Shown: piece after piece, positions 14,762-22,283 of the stretch
Numbering within the stretch: position 1 is the stretch's first letter
Layout of the letters: each line of letters starts with the position of its first letter
Source of the DNA: Candidatus Njordarchaeum guaymasense
GTDB lineage: Archaea; Asgardarchaeota; Njordarchaeia; Njordarchaeales; Njordarchaeaceae
NCBI GenBank assembly: GCA_030587605.1
Contig: JAUQYT010000307.1
Span: forward strand, 1 to 22,283
Reading direction: 5' to 3'
Length of the DNA: 22,283 bases
Notes under the pieces: generated by a model
The model's database searches: none
Told to the model about the DNA's origin: nothing
Seen by the model: only the letters and a program-made list of their open reading frames with translations
Program-made: the position numbers and the translations under genes

Positions 14762-16078
14762 ATGTCCTCATGGTCGTCTCCCTTCCAGGAGCATTCTTCA
14801 AAGGTTATCAAGGCTACAACAAGCAATGTTCTCAGTGGTAAGAATATTGTCCTTTGCATAACTGGGAGTGTTGCGGCAGTTGAGTGTCCCATAATCGCAA
14901 GAGAGTTGATGAGGCATGGGGCAGAGGTTTACGCTGTTATGTCCCCGGCAGCTACCAGTATTGTGCACCCATATCTTATTGAATGGGCAACTGGTAACAA
15001 GGTTATCACGCATCTAACTGGTCAGGTTGAGCACGTCTCTCTAGGTGGCGACTCACCAGGACATGCAGACCTCGTATTGGTGGCGCCGGCTACTGCGAAC
15101 ACGATCAGTAAGGTTGCGAGTGGGATTGATGACACCCCTGTGACGACCGTTGTGAGCACTGCCTTTGGCGGGGGTCTACCGATCTTAATGGTTCCCGCTA
15201 TGCATGAGACGCTTTACCGACACCCGATTGTGCTTGAGAATATTGAGAAGTTGAAGTCCCATGGAATCATATTTGTTGGGCCGAGGATGGAGGAAGGCAA
15301 GGCAAAGATTGCCCGCACAGACACTATTGTGAACAAGGTAATTGATGTTCTGACCAAGCCAAAAGACATGGCGGGACTGCACGTTCTCGTAACTGCTGGA
15401 CCCACCAGGGAGTATATTGATGCTATTCGATTCATCAGTACGCCTAGCTCAGGTAAGATGGGGATCAGTGTAGCGGAGGAGGCAACTGCCCGCGGGGCGA
15501 AGGTTACATTGGTGTACGGTGTCGGTATGACTTCCGAGCCTCCAATTGACGTGAAATCTGTTCCCGTTGTAAACGCCGACGATATGATGAACACAGTTTT
15601 GAATGAGTTGAAACGATGTCACCACGATCTTTTTGTGGGTACGGCAGCGGTCGCCGATTACACGCCTGTTCAAAAGATAACCACAAAGATACCACATGGG
15701 CAAAAGGAGCTATCAGTTCCGTTGAAGCCTGTCCCGAGGATAATTCAAGCCGTTAAGGAGAACAGCCCTGACACCTTTGTTGTGGGCTTCAAGGCAGAGT
15801 ACAATGTGCCGGAGTCAGAACTAATTGACAGAGCTTACAGACGAATTCAGGAGGCATCCCTAGATCTGGTCGTCGCCAACGATGTCTCGAAGCAGGGGGT
15901 CGGATTCTCAACCGACACCAATGAAGTATACATAGTCAACCCAGAGAAACGCGTCGTCCATGTTAACCTATCCACAAAGAGAGATGTCGCCGCACGCATA
16001 CTTGACACGGCGATGGAACTCTATAACAAGAAACGAGGCACGAGCAGAGAAAAAACCAGTACAAAGAAGAGAGCGTGA
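14762..16078 (+). CDS. coaBC: Bifunctional phosphopantothenoylcysteine decarboxylase / synthetase (CoaBC)
   Basis: This protein of about 438 residues makes 4'-phosphopantetheine from 4'-phosphopantothenate and cysteine in coenzyme A synthesis. The N-terminal CoaC flavoprotein domain shows GSVAA near the FMN site, the conserved active-site His in EHVSLGG, the PATANT motif and PAMHETLYRHP (family PxMNxxMW region). The C-terminal CoaB domain starts at LHVLVTAGPTREYIDAIRF, with the dimer/phosphate loop TPSSGKMG, VADYTP, and NDVSKQGVGFSTDTNEV. Both halves are complete. The frame is open from GTG 14750; I prefer ATG 14762, four codons later. The C-terminus is a short lysine-rich tail. It converges on the radical SAM pair, 41 bases away, and has its own promoter. 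Confidence 0.93.
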   Translation: MSSWSSPFQEHSSKVIKATTSNVLSGKNIVLCITGSVAAVECPIIARELMRHGAEVYAVMSPAATSIVHPYLIEWATGNKVITHLTGQVEHVSLGGDSPGHADLVLVAPATANTISKVASGIDDTPVTTVVSTAFGGGLPILMVPAMHETLYRHPIVLENIEKLKSHGIIFVGPRMEEGKAKIARTDTIVNKVIDVLTKPKDMAGLHVLVTAGPTREYIDAIRFISTPSSGKMGISVAEEATARGAKVTLVYGVGMTSEPPIDVKSVPVVNADDMMNTVLNELKRCHHDLFVGTAAVADYTPVQKITTKIPHGQKELSVPLKPVPRIIQAVKENSPDTFVVGFKAEYNVPESELIDRAYRRIQEASLDLVVANDVSKQGVGFSTDTNEVYIVNPEKRVVHVNLSTKRDVAARILDTAMELYNKKRGTSREKTSTKKRA

Positions 16079-16119
16079 CTTGGACACAGGGAAGCAAAAC
16101 TGAGAAATATGTGTGCGAA

Positions 16120-17070
16120 CTACATAACGCAACATGTTTGATGCCGCACGAAACGGTAATCTTTTTCAAGCCTTCGCAAGCTCGCCGGAGTGGGAACCAC
16201 TATTCTGTTCACTCCCGCCAAGACAGCTAGGTAGTCTATTTCGCTTCTGACTGCCCCAGTAGGTCTCATGCAGCCTAGCGATATTCTTGTTCTTGGCAAC
16301 GTTAGCCTAGCTATAGCGATTACCTTGGCGATTGTCCTAGGTGCTGGAGGTTGAACGTCTTGCATAGATGTTCCTCTAGTGGGGTTGAATGCTATGAGAG
16401 TCATAATTTCAGGGGCGTTGTCTCTTATTATCTTCAGGGCTTCGCCCTCGCCTTTCAGTTTCCCATGATGGAGGCCTACGCAAATATGAGGGGCTATGTT
16501 CTTCACGCCAGCGACTCTTAGTAACTTCAAGTTGTTAGCATAGTCGTTAGAGCTCCTGTTGATTCCGTATACGCTTTGGATAGTCTCATTGCTTCCAACT
16601 ATGTCAATTGATACAGCGTCAACGCCAATTGAGGCCAACTTCTTGGGAATGTCTTCAGATACAAGCCCTGTGTGGATGTTGACTAGTAGCTTCGTCTTTT
16701 GCTTTATCTCCCGTAATGCCGGCAGAAACTCCTTGATTGGAAGATGAGCCTCCGTTGTGAAGCCGCCACTAATCAGGCAACCGAGAGCGCCATCCTTGCT
16801 GAGCTTCATACATATCTCAGTCAGTTTACTTGGTGTTTCAGTTGGGATCATTGTTTCGAGGTAGTGGTGATTGCAGTGCTGACACTTTAAGGAGCACTCT
16901 TTTCCCGTTATTGAGATGGATGGAAAGAGTCTGCCCGGATAATAACATTGAATCTCTTTACCCCAATACTTCTCGGTAACTGACCTAGAAGTATTGATAA
17001 GCTCTGGTACTTTTTCGTCGTCTAGGAGTAGTAGCTCGTCGATCTCATTGTCCAATGGTGCTCTACTCAA
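16120..17070 (-). CDS. lipS1: Radical SAM protein, probable lipoyl synthase component LipS1
   Basis: This 316-residue radical SAM enzyme has the cluster motif CSLKCQHC (Cys59, 63, 66), a GG-containing strand (LISGGFTTE), and C-terminal cysteines in SLGCMRPTG and QTCCVM that could bind an auxiliary Fe-S cluster. It is encoded 50 bases after another biotin-synthase-like radical SAM protein. This pairing matches the two-protein archaeal lipoyl synthase LipS1/LipS2, which inserts two sulfurs into octanoyl groups on GcvH or E2 proteins. No lipoylated-protein gene is present in the window, so the assignment rests on the pair and C-terminal patterns. The start is TTG 17070 with only a weak ribosome-binding site. 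Confidence 0.6.
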   Translation of the reverse strand: MSRAPLDNEIDELLLLDDEKVPELINTSRSVTEKYWGKEIQCYYPGRLFPSISITGKECSLKCQHCNHHYLETMIPTETPSKLTEICMKLSKDGALGCLISGGFTTEAHLPIKEFLPALREIKQKTKLLVNIHTGLVSEDIPKKLASIGVDAVSIDIVGSNETIQSVYGINRSSNDYANNLKLLRVAGVKNIAPHICVGLHHGKLKGEGEALKIIRDNAPEIMTLIAFNPTRGTSMQDVQPPAPRTIAKVIAIARLTLPRTRISLGCMRPTGAVRSEIDYLAVLAGVNRIVVPTPASLRRLEKDYRFVRHQTCCVM

Positions 17071-17120
17071 GAATTCTTCTAAGGATGAAATCGTTCAACA
17101 CACCTCGATAGCAGCTCTTC

Positions 17121-18131
17121 TTACCCTTGTAGCTCCTCAGTGACTTTTCTTTTATCGCCGTCACTTAGCGGTCTTGGGTAATTATAGATAGGCCCTCTTG
17201 GGCTTTCAGTATAGAAAGGTCTATTGCAATAAGGGCACCCGGATGTCATGAATGGATCACCAACTGAAATAAGATTATCCAAGATATCTGAGCTGACACC
17301 GAAGTTTAGAATTCTTCCTTCACGACTAAACTTCATTGAGTTGATGGAGGAGACTCCGTGGACTATTAGGTGCCTTGCAAGCTGCACTCTCCTATACTGC
17401 CCAATTTCTGGGCGCTTCAAGTTTTCGAGTCTGGTTCCCCTAATAGGGGTGAAAGCAAATAGACTTGGATTTACGCCTATACCATGCAATTTCTGGATAA
17501 TGTCAATGATGTCTCTCTCAGTCTCGCCCAATCCAACTATGATGTGAGTACTAACTTTTTTTGCGCCAAAGAGATCCAAGGCGTTATTCATCGCCTTGAG
17601 ATGTGATTCCCAGTCATATGGACCTTTGACAATGCTTCCCTTGATTCTGTCGAATACCTCTGGAGTCGCACCGTCTAGTGGCAGCCCAATCCGTTCCACG
17701 CCAATTTGCTTCAGGCGCTCCATTTCTCTCCTAGTCATGGGTGGACATGACACGGTGATTGGGACTTTTGCCTTTGATAATATGGTGGAAGCGATTATTG
17801 AGACATCCTGCGCGAAGCTTGGGTAGTTGAGCGCTTGAATACAGATTCTGTGTAGATTGCCTTCTTCAACTTTGGATCTGATTCCTTCCACAACAACATC
17901 GAGAGGAAAGTCTGGCCAAATGACCCTTGACAGGAGTCCCTTGGTTGAGGAACTCTCCCTTGCTTGAGGACAGAAAGCGCAGTTTGCACTGCAACTTCCA
18001 AGCGTGTATGTCATCAGGTAGGCAGCAGTTGCCTCCGCGTCGGAGTGAAGTCTTAGAAGACCCAGAAGTCCCGCTGTGCCTAGCGATGCCCTTATTCTTT
18101 CTACTCGTAGCGAGCCTTCTTTGGCACTCAT
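17121..18131 (-). CDS. lipS2: Biotin-synthase-like radical SAM protein, probable LipS2
   Basis: This is a 336-residue radical SAM enzyme with CSANCAFC (Cys47, 51, 54) binding the SAM cluster, a VSCPPMTRREMERL segment, HIIVGLGETERDI typical of the biotin synthase/LipA-like TIM barrel, and a C-terminal TSGCPYCNRPFYTESP (Cys299, 302) that could hold an auxiliary cluster. It is first of a two-gene operon with the other radical SAM protein. Together they fit LipS2/LipS1; a biotin synthase is a less likely reading because no bio gene is adjacent and the C-terminal CxxCNRP pattern is not BioB-like. ATG 18131 is a clear start, and GCTTTTATCC at 18187-18196 is a probable TATA box. Confidence 0.62.
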   Translation of the reverse strand: MSAKEGSLRVERIRASLGTAGLLGLLRLHSDAEATAAYLMTYTLGSCSANCAFCPQARESSSTKGLLSRVIWPDFPLDVVVEGIRSKVEEGNLHRICIQALNYPSFAQDVSIIASTILSKAKVPITVSCPPMTRREMERLKQIGVERIGLPLDGATPEVFDRIKGSIVKGPYDWESHLKAMNNALDLFGAKKVSTHIIVGLGETERDIIDIIQKLHGIGVNPSLFAFTPIRGTRLENLKRPEIGQYRRVQLARHLIVHGVSSINSMKFSREGRILNFGVSSDILDNLISVGDPFMTSGCPYCNRPFYTESPRGPIYNYPRPLSDGDKRKVTEELQG

Positions 18132-18186
18132 TGCGGGTCATCATCTCTGGGTTGATATTGGACTCACGAGGAGAATATGGTTGGGT

Positions 18187-18196
18187 GGATAAAAGC
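18187..18196 (-). promoter_or_regulatory. TATA box of the radical SAM operon
   Basis: On the minus strand GCTTTTATCC lies about 60 bases before the ATG at 18131, predicting a leader of about 37 bases. It falls between that gene and the end of hflX. Confidence 0.4.
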
Positions 18197-18223
18197 ATGT
18201 GTGTGGTTGATCTCCTCACTACA

Positions 18224-19537
18224 CTATGAGAATGGAGGCTTATCGAACTCCTCTTCTCCACCATCTACTTCTTCGCCCACACAATTGTGAGCACTGTCAA
18301 CAGCTAGTTTCTTAGGCGGGTTGGCGCTCGAATCCATAGGGTAATCAGTGGTTTCAGCACCAAGCATGGGTGCTTCAACTAGTTTCGCCTTGATGACATT
18401 CGTACCGGTTGTTTTTACTCCCTTCTTAGGTGACAGGGTTTTCAGTTTTTTTAGGCACTTGCTGACAAGTTCATCCACGCCAACCCGGTTCTTTGCAGAG
18501 ATGCACGTCCAATCATACTGATCCAGTAGGGACTTCAATTTTAAGACAATCTTGTCAAGTGACTCATTGTTGACCAGGTCTACTTTATTCAGCACTATTA
18601 GTGTCCTACTGCTTTCCACACCTATGTCTTGAAGGAGGTGTAGTCCGAACTTCAACTTGTGGAATAGGTAATCTGGCTCATCGTCGATGCCTATCATGAA
18701 GAGAAGCAGATCTGCTTCATTCATATCCATCAAGTTTAGTTCGAATGATTCAATGAGTGCCGGGTCAAGTCCTACCACGAAGCCAATGGTATCGATAAGG
18801 AGTGGGCTCTCACCATCGTTTGATCGAAGTTTCTGATACTTGCTTGACAGCGTCTTGAAGGGTCGATCACCAACGAGTTTGTTTTCACCTGTGAGTATGT
18901 TGAAGAGGCTGGTCTTTCCAGCATTGTAGTAACCGGCTATGCATATTAAAGGGGACCCTAGTTTGCGGCGCTCCTTGATCTGTCGGCTTTTTTCACTTGC
19001 GAGCGCTGATATCTCACGCCTCAACTTGCCTATTCGCTTCTGGATTCCCTTTAACTTGCTGTGAAAAGCGAATTCTCCAGTTCCAGCCCACCGAGGCTGC
19101 CTATCTAAGCCAGAGTACTTTGTGGCAGCTTGAAGCTGGTAGAAGGGGTAGAGTTTGCGTGTTCTTGCAAGTTCTATCTGCAGTTTGGAGATCGGGTCTG
19201 CAGCCATCTCCTCGAATATCCTCAGCGTGAGTTCATAGCGGTCGATTACTTCACAGTTAAAGGCGAGTGAAAGATTTAGTTTCTGCTTGGAAGTTAATTC
19301 GTTGTACAAGACTACTAGGTCAACTTCCTTGTCGTGAATAACCTCAGTTAGTTCGTCAACCTTGCCTGACCCAATCAGGTAATTTGCTTTGGTTCTGCAA
19401 TTTGTTTGATGGAACCTCTCGACAATCTCGTAGCCTAATGCTCTTGTTAGGGCTTCGAGTTCTCTAAGTTGTAGCATGAATAGGGTATGTTCATGGGGGT
19501 TGCTTTTGAGTATACCCACGATCGCCCGCTTGCTCAA
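18224..19537 (-). CDS. hflX: HflX-type ribosome-associated GTPase
   Basis: This 437-residue GTPase binds the large ribosomal subunit and, in bacteria, splits stalled ribosomes. The N-terminal HflX domain (about 1-180) includes the region SKLQIELARTRKLYP and WAGTGEF, corresponding to the family GGxGxRGxGE loop. The G domain shows G1 GYYNAGKTS, the switch PFKTLSS (usually PFATLD), G3 DTIGFVVGLDPALIESF, G4 NKVD and a G5-like CISAKN. An unusual C-terminal extension of about 60 residues ends in an acidic run (GEEVDGGEEEFD). The start is TTG 19537 with GGGGATGA about 11 bases upstream; there is no suitable ATG nearby. It is divergent from dtdA. Confidence 0.9.
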   Translation of the reverse strand: MSKRAIVGILKSNPHEHTLFMLQLRELEALTRALGYEIVERFHQTNCRTKANYLIGSGKVDELTEVIHDKEVDLVVLYNELTSKQKLNLSLAFNCEVIDRYELTLRIFEEMAADPISKLQIELARTRKLYPFYQLQAATKYSGLDRQPRWAGTGEFAFHSKLKGIQKRIGKLRREISALASEKSRQIKERRKLGSPLICIAGYYNAGKTSLFNILTGENKLVGDRPFKTLSSKYQKLRSNDGESPLLIDTIGFVVGLDPALIESFELNLMDMNEADLLLFMIGIDDEPDYLFHKLKFGLHLLQDIGVESSRTLIVLNKVDLVNNESLDKIVLKLKSLLDQYDWTCISAKNRVGVDELVSKCLKKLKTLSPKKGVKTTGTNVIKAKLVEAPMLGAETTDYPMDSSANPPKKLAVDSAHNCVGEEVDGGEEEFDKPPFS

Positions 19538-19808
19538 GTTCAGCAGTTCATCCCCTTAACCAAGAAGATAGTCACAACAACAGTGGTGTGAATCGCCAAA
19601 TCCAGCTACAGGACAACCGAACAAAGATTACAGACAGACTTAAACAATCTAGCCATTAGCCCTAGTACTCATATTTTGAGTAAGTAGCGTACACTTAAAT
19701 ACGTTAGTATTAACATCTGGTTCCGTTCAACAGTCTGACAGCCACATCCTTCGATTGGCGTATAGAGAATGTGTAGGTCGCACAACTACAACAGAGGGTT
19801 TACATATA

Positions 19809-20654
19809 TTGCCTATAATCGTTACTTCAGACATGGATCTAGCCAGCATGAATATTCGTAGCCAACTAATTGAGCTGTTCGGTTTCAAGAAGCAACAAGG
19901 CAAAGCTGAGTTCGATGGCAATCCTATCTACGCGTCTGATGGAATTCCCCTCATTTCCTCCAAGAGAGAGCTCGTGGACTCGGACCACATTGAAGACGCT
20001 TTGAAAACTGATCTACTCGTTTTTGCCAGTCGACACCGTTCTGCAGCGGGGAAACCAGCTTTGCTTGTGCACACCACTGGCAACTGGACTGGAGAGGCTG
20101 AGGTTGGCGGGAAACCCTATGAGTTGGCTGTCGCTCCAGCATCCGCTATGAGAGAAGCGCTTCGGGAACTTGCCAGGCAAAAGGTGGAACTCGGTCTTGA
20201 GAACTACGAGGTTGCAATGGAATGCACTCATCACGGCCCCACCTCGATGTCTACTCCTCTTCTCTTCGTTGAGCTGGGAAGTGACAAGGAACATTGGGCA
20301 GATGAGGGCGCAGCTAGGGCAGTAGCCAAAGCAGTGTACAAGGTCGCCCACGGTGTGAAGCTAGCGAAAGCAGCATTAGGGGTTGGTGGACCTCACTACG
20401 CACCAAATTTCACAAAGGTAAACTTTTCACAATCATCTGAAATAGCCGTTGGACACATCATACCAACTTATGTTTTCCAAGGCTTGAGAAAAGAAATGGT
20501 GCGAAAGGCAGTTGAGCGAACCCTCGAGAAAGTTGAACTAGCTCTCTTGGATTGGAAAGGGTTGCGAGCAGAACATAGGGATTTCATCAAGCCCATCCTA
20601 GACGAACTTGGTCTTGAAACTCTTAGAACCCATGAGATTACCAGAGGCTCTTAG
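19809..20654 (+). CDS. dtdA: D-aminoacyl-tRNA deacylase, archaeal type
   Basis: This 281-residue enzyme hydrolyses D-aminoacyl-tRNAs, freeing tRNA mischarged with D-amino acids. It matches the archaeal/plant DtdA family: SRHRSAAGKPALLVHTTGN (split motif SRH...H.TGN), AMECTHHGPTSMSTP and GVGGPHYAPNFT are its conserved zinc/active-site segments. The frame extends upstream to TTG 19755, but those 18 codons do not fit the family, which begins with the strand seen here as LPIIVTSDMDLASMNI. TTG 19809 has GAGGGT at 19794-19799, nine bases away, so I take it as the start. It is followed by a DUF362 gene on the same strand. Confidence 0.92.
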   Translation: MPIIVTSDMDLASMNIRSQLIELFGFKKQQGKAEFDGNPIYASDGIPLISSKRELVDSDHIEDALKTDLLVFASRHRSAAGKPALLVHTTGNWTGEAEVGGKPYELAVAPASAMREALRELARQKVELGLENYEVAMECTHHGPTSMSTPLLFVELGSDKEHWADEGAARAVAKAVYKVAHGVKLAKAALGVGGPHYAPNFTKVNFSQSSEIAVGHIIPTYVFQGLRKEMVRKAVERTLEKVELALLDWKGLRAEHRDFIKPILDELGLETLRTHEITRGS

Positions 20655-20748
20655 CGCAAGGAATACAATAGAAACCTGCTAAAGACTAAATACCTGTACG
20701 GGTCATATTGGCTTGTCAGGATACTTGATCAGTCAAGGAAGAGAGGGC

Positions 20749-21576
20749 ATGGAAAAAGCCAAGGTTTCCATTACGAAATTCGAGAACCCTGAACGCACAA
20801 TTCTAACAGCTGTCAGACTGATCGGAGGGGTAGCTGATCTAGACCGTCCAGGGTTTCAAGTTATCATTAAGCCCGGCATCTTTGACCCAAGCCGTCCACC
20901 CTACACAGACATCAGGGTTGCCAAAGCAGCGGCATCGTTGTTTCATAAAACCAAGGATATCTCATTTGCTGAAAGCGACAACCCAATGAGAACAGGCATG
21001 GAAGCTCTAAGGAGAACTGGATACAGCCAGATAACCAGAGTTGGGTTGCTGGATCTTAGTTCCAGTCTGTCTCAACTTAAAAGAGGTCGCCTCAAGCTGC
21101 TGAAAGGCCAGAAGTTCTCAAAGTTCCTGCTCAATACAGACATACTGTTGAACCTGCCAGTGATGAAAGGTGATCCAAGAACCGGGGCAATAAGCATTGG
21201 AATGAAGAACCTGTTTGGACTCATACCGGACAAGATGAAGTCGCACCTCCATAGAGACCTGGATGAGGTTCTAGTTGAGTTGCTTGAGATCTTCAAACCA
21301 AGTCTCACAATAGTTGATGCGACTGCGGCGTACGTGGGTACGTACCCAGATCATAAATCGGTGAATTTGGGCATAATAGTAGCGGGGAGAGACGCAGTTG
21401 CAGTCGACACCGTTTGTTGTAAGATCATGGGTATAAGCCCGGCGAAGGTCAGGCATCTAATTCTCGCATCCAAGGCTAGGAAGGGAACCATGGACATCAA
21501 CGAAATTGAGGTTCTCGGATTGCAGTTGACTGAAGCGAGAGAATTGTTTCTCAAAGCTGAGCGTTCTTCCAGCTGA
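20749..21576 (+). CDS. DUF362-domain protein
   Basis: This 275-residue protein fits the DUF362 family, seen alone or joined to ferredoxin domains: early VIIKPGIF...PPYTDIRVAKA, the AESDNP loop, and NLPVMKGDPRTGAISIGMKNLFGLIP followed by VDATAAYVG and AGRDAVAVDTVCCKIMG. The core is complete; no Fe-S motif is attached. Family function is unknown (a redox or nucleic-acid role has been suggested but not shown). ATG 20749 is preceded by AAGGAAGAGAGG; TTG 20713 would extend it by 12 codons. It lies 94 bases after dtdA and may share its transcript. Confidence 0.85.
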   Translation: MEKAKVSITKFENPERTILTAVRLIGGVADLDRPGFQVIIKPGIFDPSRPPYTDIRVAKAAASLFHKTKDISFAESDNPMRTGMEALRRTGYSQITRVGLLDLSSSLSQLKRGRLKLLKGQKFSKFLLNTDILLNLPVMKGDPRTGAISIGMKNLFGLIPDKMKSHLHRDLDEVLVELLEIFKPSLTIVDATAAYVGTYPDHKSVNLGIIVAGRDAVAVDTVCCKIMGISPAKVRHLILASKARKGTMDINEIEVLGLQLTEARELFLKAERSSS

Positions 21577-21597
21577 TAATTGACGGCATTACACCCA

Positions 21598-21753
21598 TTA
21601 CTCAGAGAGTCTTTCGAGGAACACGAGATTACATTTTGAGCAGGCATATGCAATCAGCTTGATACCTCTCGTTCTCCCGAGGTTGATAACAGCGGGTCCC
21701 AGATCAACACCTTGTCCTCCACAACGCGGGCAGACACCTTTCTTCTTCTCCAA
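21598..21753 (-). CDS. 51-residue zinc-ribbon microprotein
   Basis: This is a short gene with two CxxC knuckles, CPRC and CSKC, 26 residues apart, bracketing a strand-rich core (VDLGPAVINLG, IKLIAYAC), which is a classic zinc ribbon. The frame is open to an ATG at 21774 without a ribosome-binding site. However, a perfect GGAGGTGA (21761-21768) stands seven bases before TTG 21753, which I take as the start. It lies between the DUF362 stop and the aminotransferase stop, on the aminotransferase strand and about 110 bases downstream of it. Such proteins bind nucleic acid or act as small protein adaptors. Function is unknown. Confidence 0.7.
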   Translation of the reverse strand: MEKKKGVCPRCGGQGVDLGPAVINLGRTRGIKLIAYACSKCNLVFLERLSE

Positions 21754-21863
21754 TCCCCCGTCACCTCCAGACATTCAATTCAGATTCCAGATCGAGTCCC
21801 AAGAAATACGGGGCTCACCAATCTAGAGTGGTTTCCTACTTGGAGTTCCAGTGGACTCTCCTG

Positions 21864-22283
21864 CTATGCCTTTTTCTCCTTGGTTCCCAATTCCGTCAAG
21901 ACTGATTTGATTCCGTTTAGTGTAAGATTCACTTCGTTCTTAGTTACTGTTCCCATTGTTCCAATTCTAATGATTTTGCCTTTTGTCTCGCCCATTCCTC
22001 CAGCTATCACGATCCCTGTGTCCTCAAGCAACTTCTTTATCAGATCCGCAGGTGGTACCCCTGGTGGTCCCCATGCTGCTGTGACCGTGTTGGAGGCGTA
22101 CCTCTCGTCCTTGGGGAAGAGTTTTAAACCAAGTGTCTTCAAGCCTTCTCGCATGGCATTTGCGCAGTCAGCATGCCTCTTTATTCTTTTTTCAAGTCCT
22201 TCCTCTTTGAGCATTTTCAAGGCTTCTTGCAAGGCATAGAGTAATGGAACAGCGGGAGTGAATGGAGTTTCGTTCTTCTTGTG
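21864..22283 (-). CDS. Class V aminotransferase (serine-pyruvate / alanine-glyoxylate type), C-terminal part
   Basis: This is the last 139 residues of a PLP enzyme that enters from the right edge. It starts in TPFTPAVPLLYALQEALKML, which matches the family's 'TPat.li.aL..AL.mi..EG' segment. It continues through the C-terminal domain: VTAAWGPPGV, LIKKLLEDTGIVIAGG, GKIIRIGTMG. The PLP lysine lies upstream, outside the window. Serine-pyruvate, alanine-glyoxylate or serine-glyoxylate aminotransferase, or an archaeal phosphoserine-like use, cannot be separated from this part. With the GlcD-like pair in the same window it could relate to glyoxylate metabolism, but they are 20 kb apart. Confidence 0.85.
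   Translation of the reverse strand, partial: HKKNETPFTPAVPLLYALQEALKMLKEEGLEKRIKRHADCANAMREGLKTLGLKLFPKDERYASNTVTAAWGPPGVPPADLIKKLLEDTGIVIAGGMGETKGKIIRIGTMGTVTKNEVNLTLNGIKSVLTELGTKEKKA

Noticed and set aside
17866..18264. 132-codon minus-strand frame over the start of the biotin-synthase-like gene
   Set aside because: It is out of phase with an evident radical SAM protein and shows no motif.

Overview
The window looks like a chromosomal segment of a mesophilic or moderately thermophilic archaeon of the Thermoproteota, most likely a Bathyarchaeia-like or related lineage. The grounds are an archaeal/eukaryotic-type topoisomerase IB, an archaeal DtdA, paired V4R and KaiC-like genes, a probable LipS1/LipS2 pair, Roadblock and UPF0175 small proteins, archaeal TATA-type promoters with short leaders, GGAGG/GGTGA ribosome-binding sites and frequent TTG/GTG starts. 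The taxon is an inference from gene content; no rRNA or tRNA gene was seen.

Layout. Positions 1-3473 (minus): a truncated Fe-S oxidoreductase and its FAD-linked partner (GlcF/HdrD plus GlcD type), then an overlapping KaiC-like ATPase/V4R pair. Positions 3608-6241 (minus): topoisomerase IB interrupted by a 380-residue intein that carries a LAGLIDADG endonuclease. Positions 6480-8314 (plus): a YjbQ-family protein and an MFS transporter. Positions 8456-9708: a small membrane protein, an RHH/UPF0175 regulator with a palindrome just upstream of its start, and a Roadblock protein. Positions 9944-11590 are an accessory patch: an M23-like protein that appears to stop early, a free-standing LAGLIDADG endonuclease, a 56-codon ORF with a strong ribosome-binding site, and a promoter-led, strongly folded stretch (about 11443-11557) that looks like an undescribed small RNA with a C-rich loop. 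Positions 11589-13401 (minus): a membrane protein and an HPr-kinase-like P-loop protein. Positions 13507-14601: a tnpB broken by one in-frame TGA. Positions 14762-18131: CoaBC facing the two radical SAM proteins. Positions 18224-22283: HflX, DtdA, a DUF362 protein, a 51-residue zinc ribbon and the 3' end of a class V aminotransferase.

Most genes serve housekeeping roles: cofactor synthesis (CoA, probably lipoate), tRNA proofreading, ribosome-associated GTPase activity, DNA topology and organic-acid oxidation. The selfish or novel part is concentrated in three places: the topoisomerase intein, the homing endonuclease/small RNA patch, and the decaying tnpB. The candidate small RNA and the intein placed inside the topoisomerase active-site segment are the observations most worth following up.
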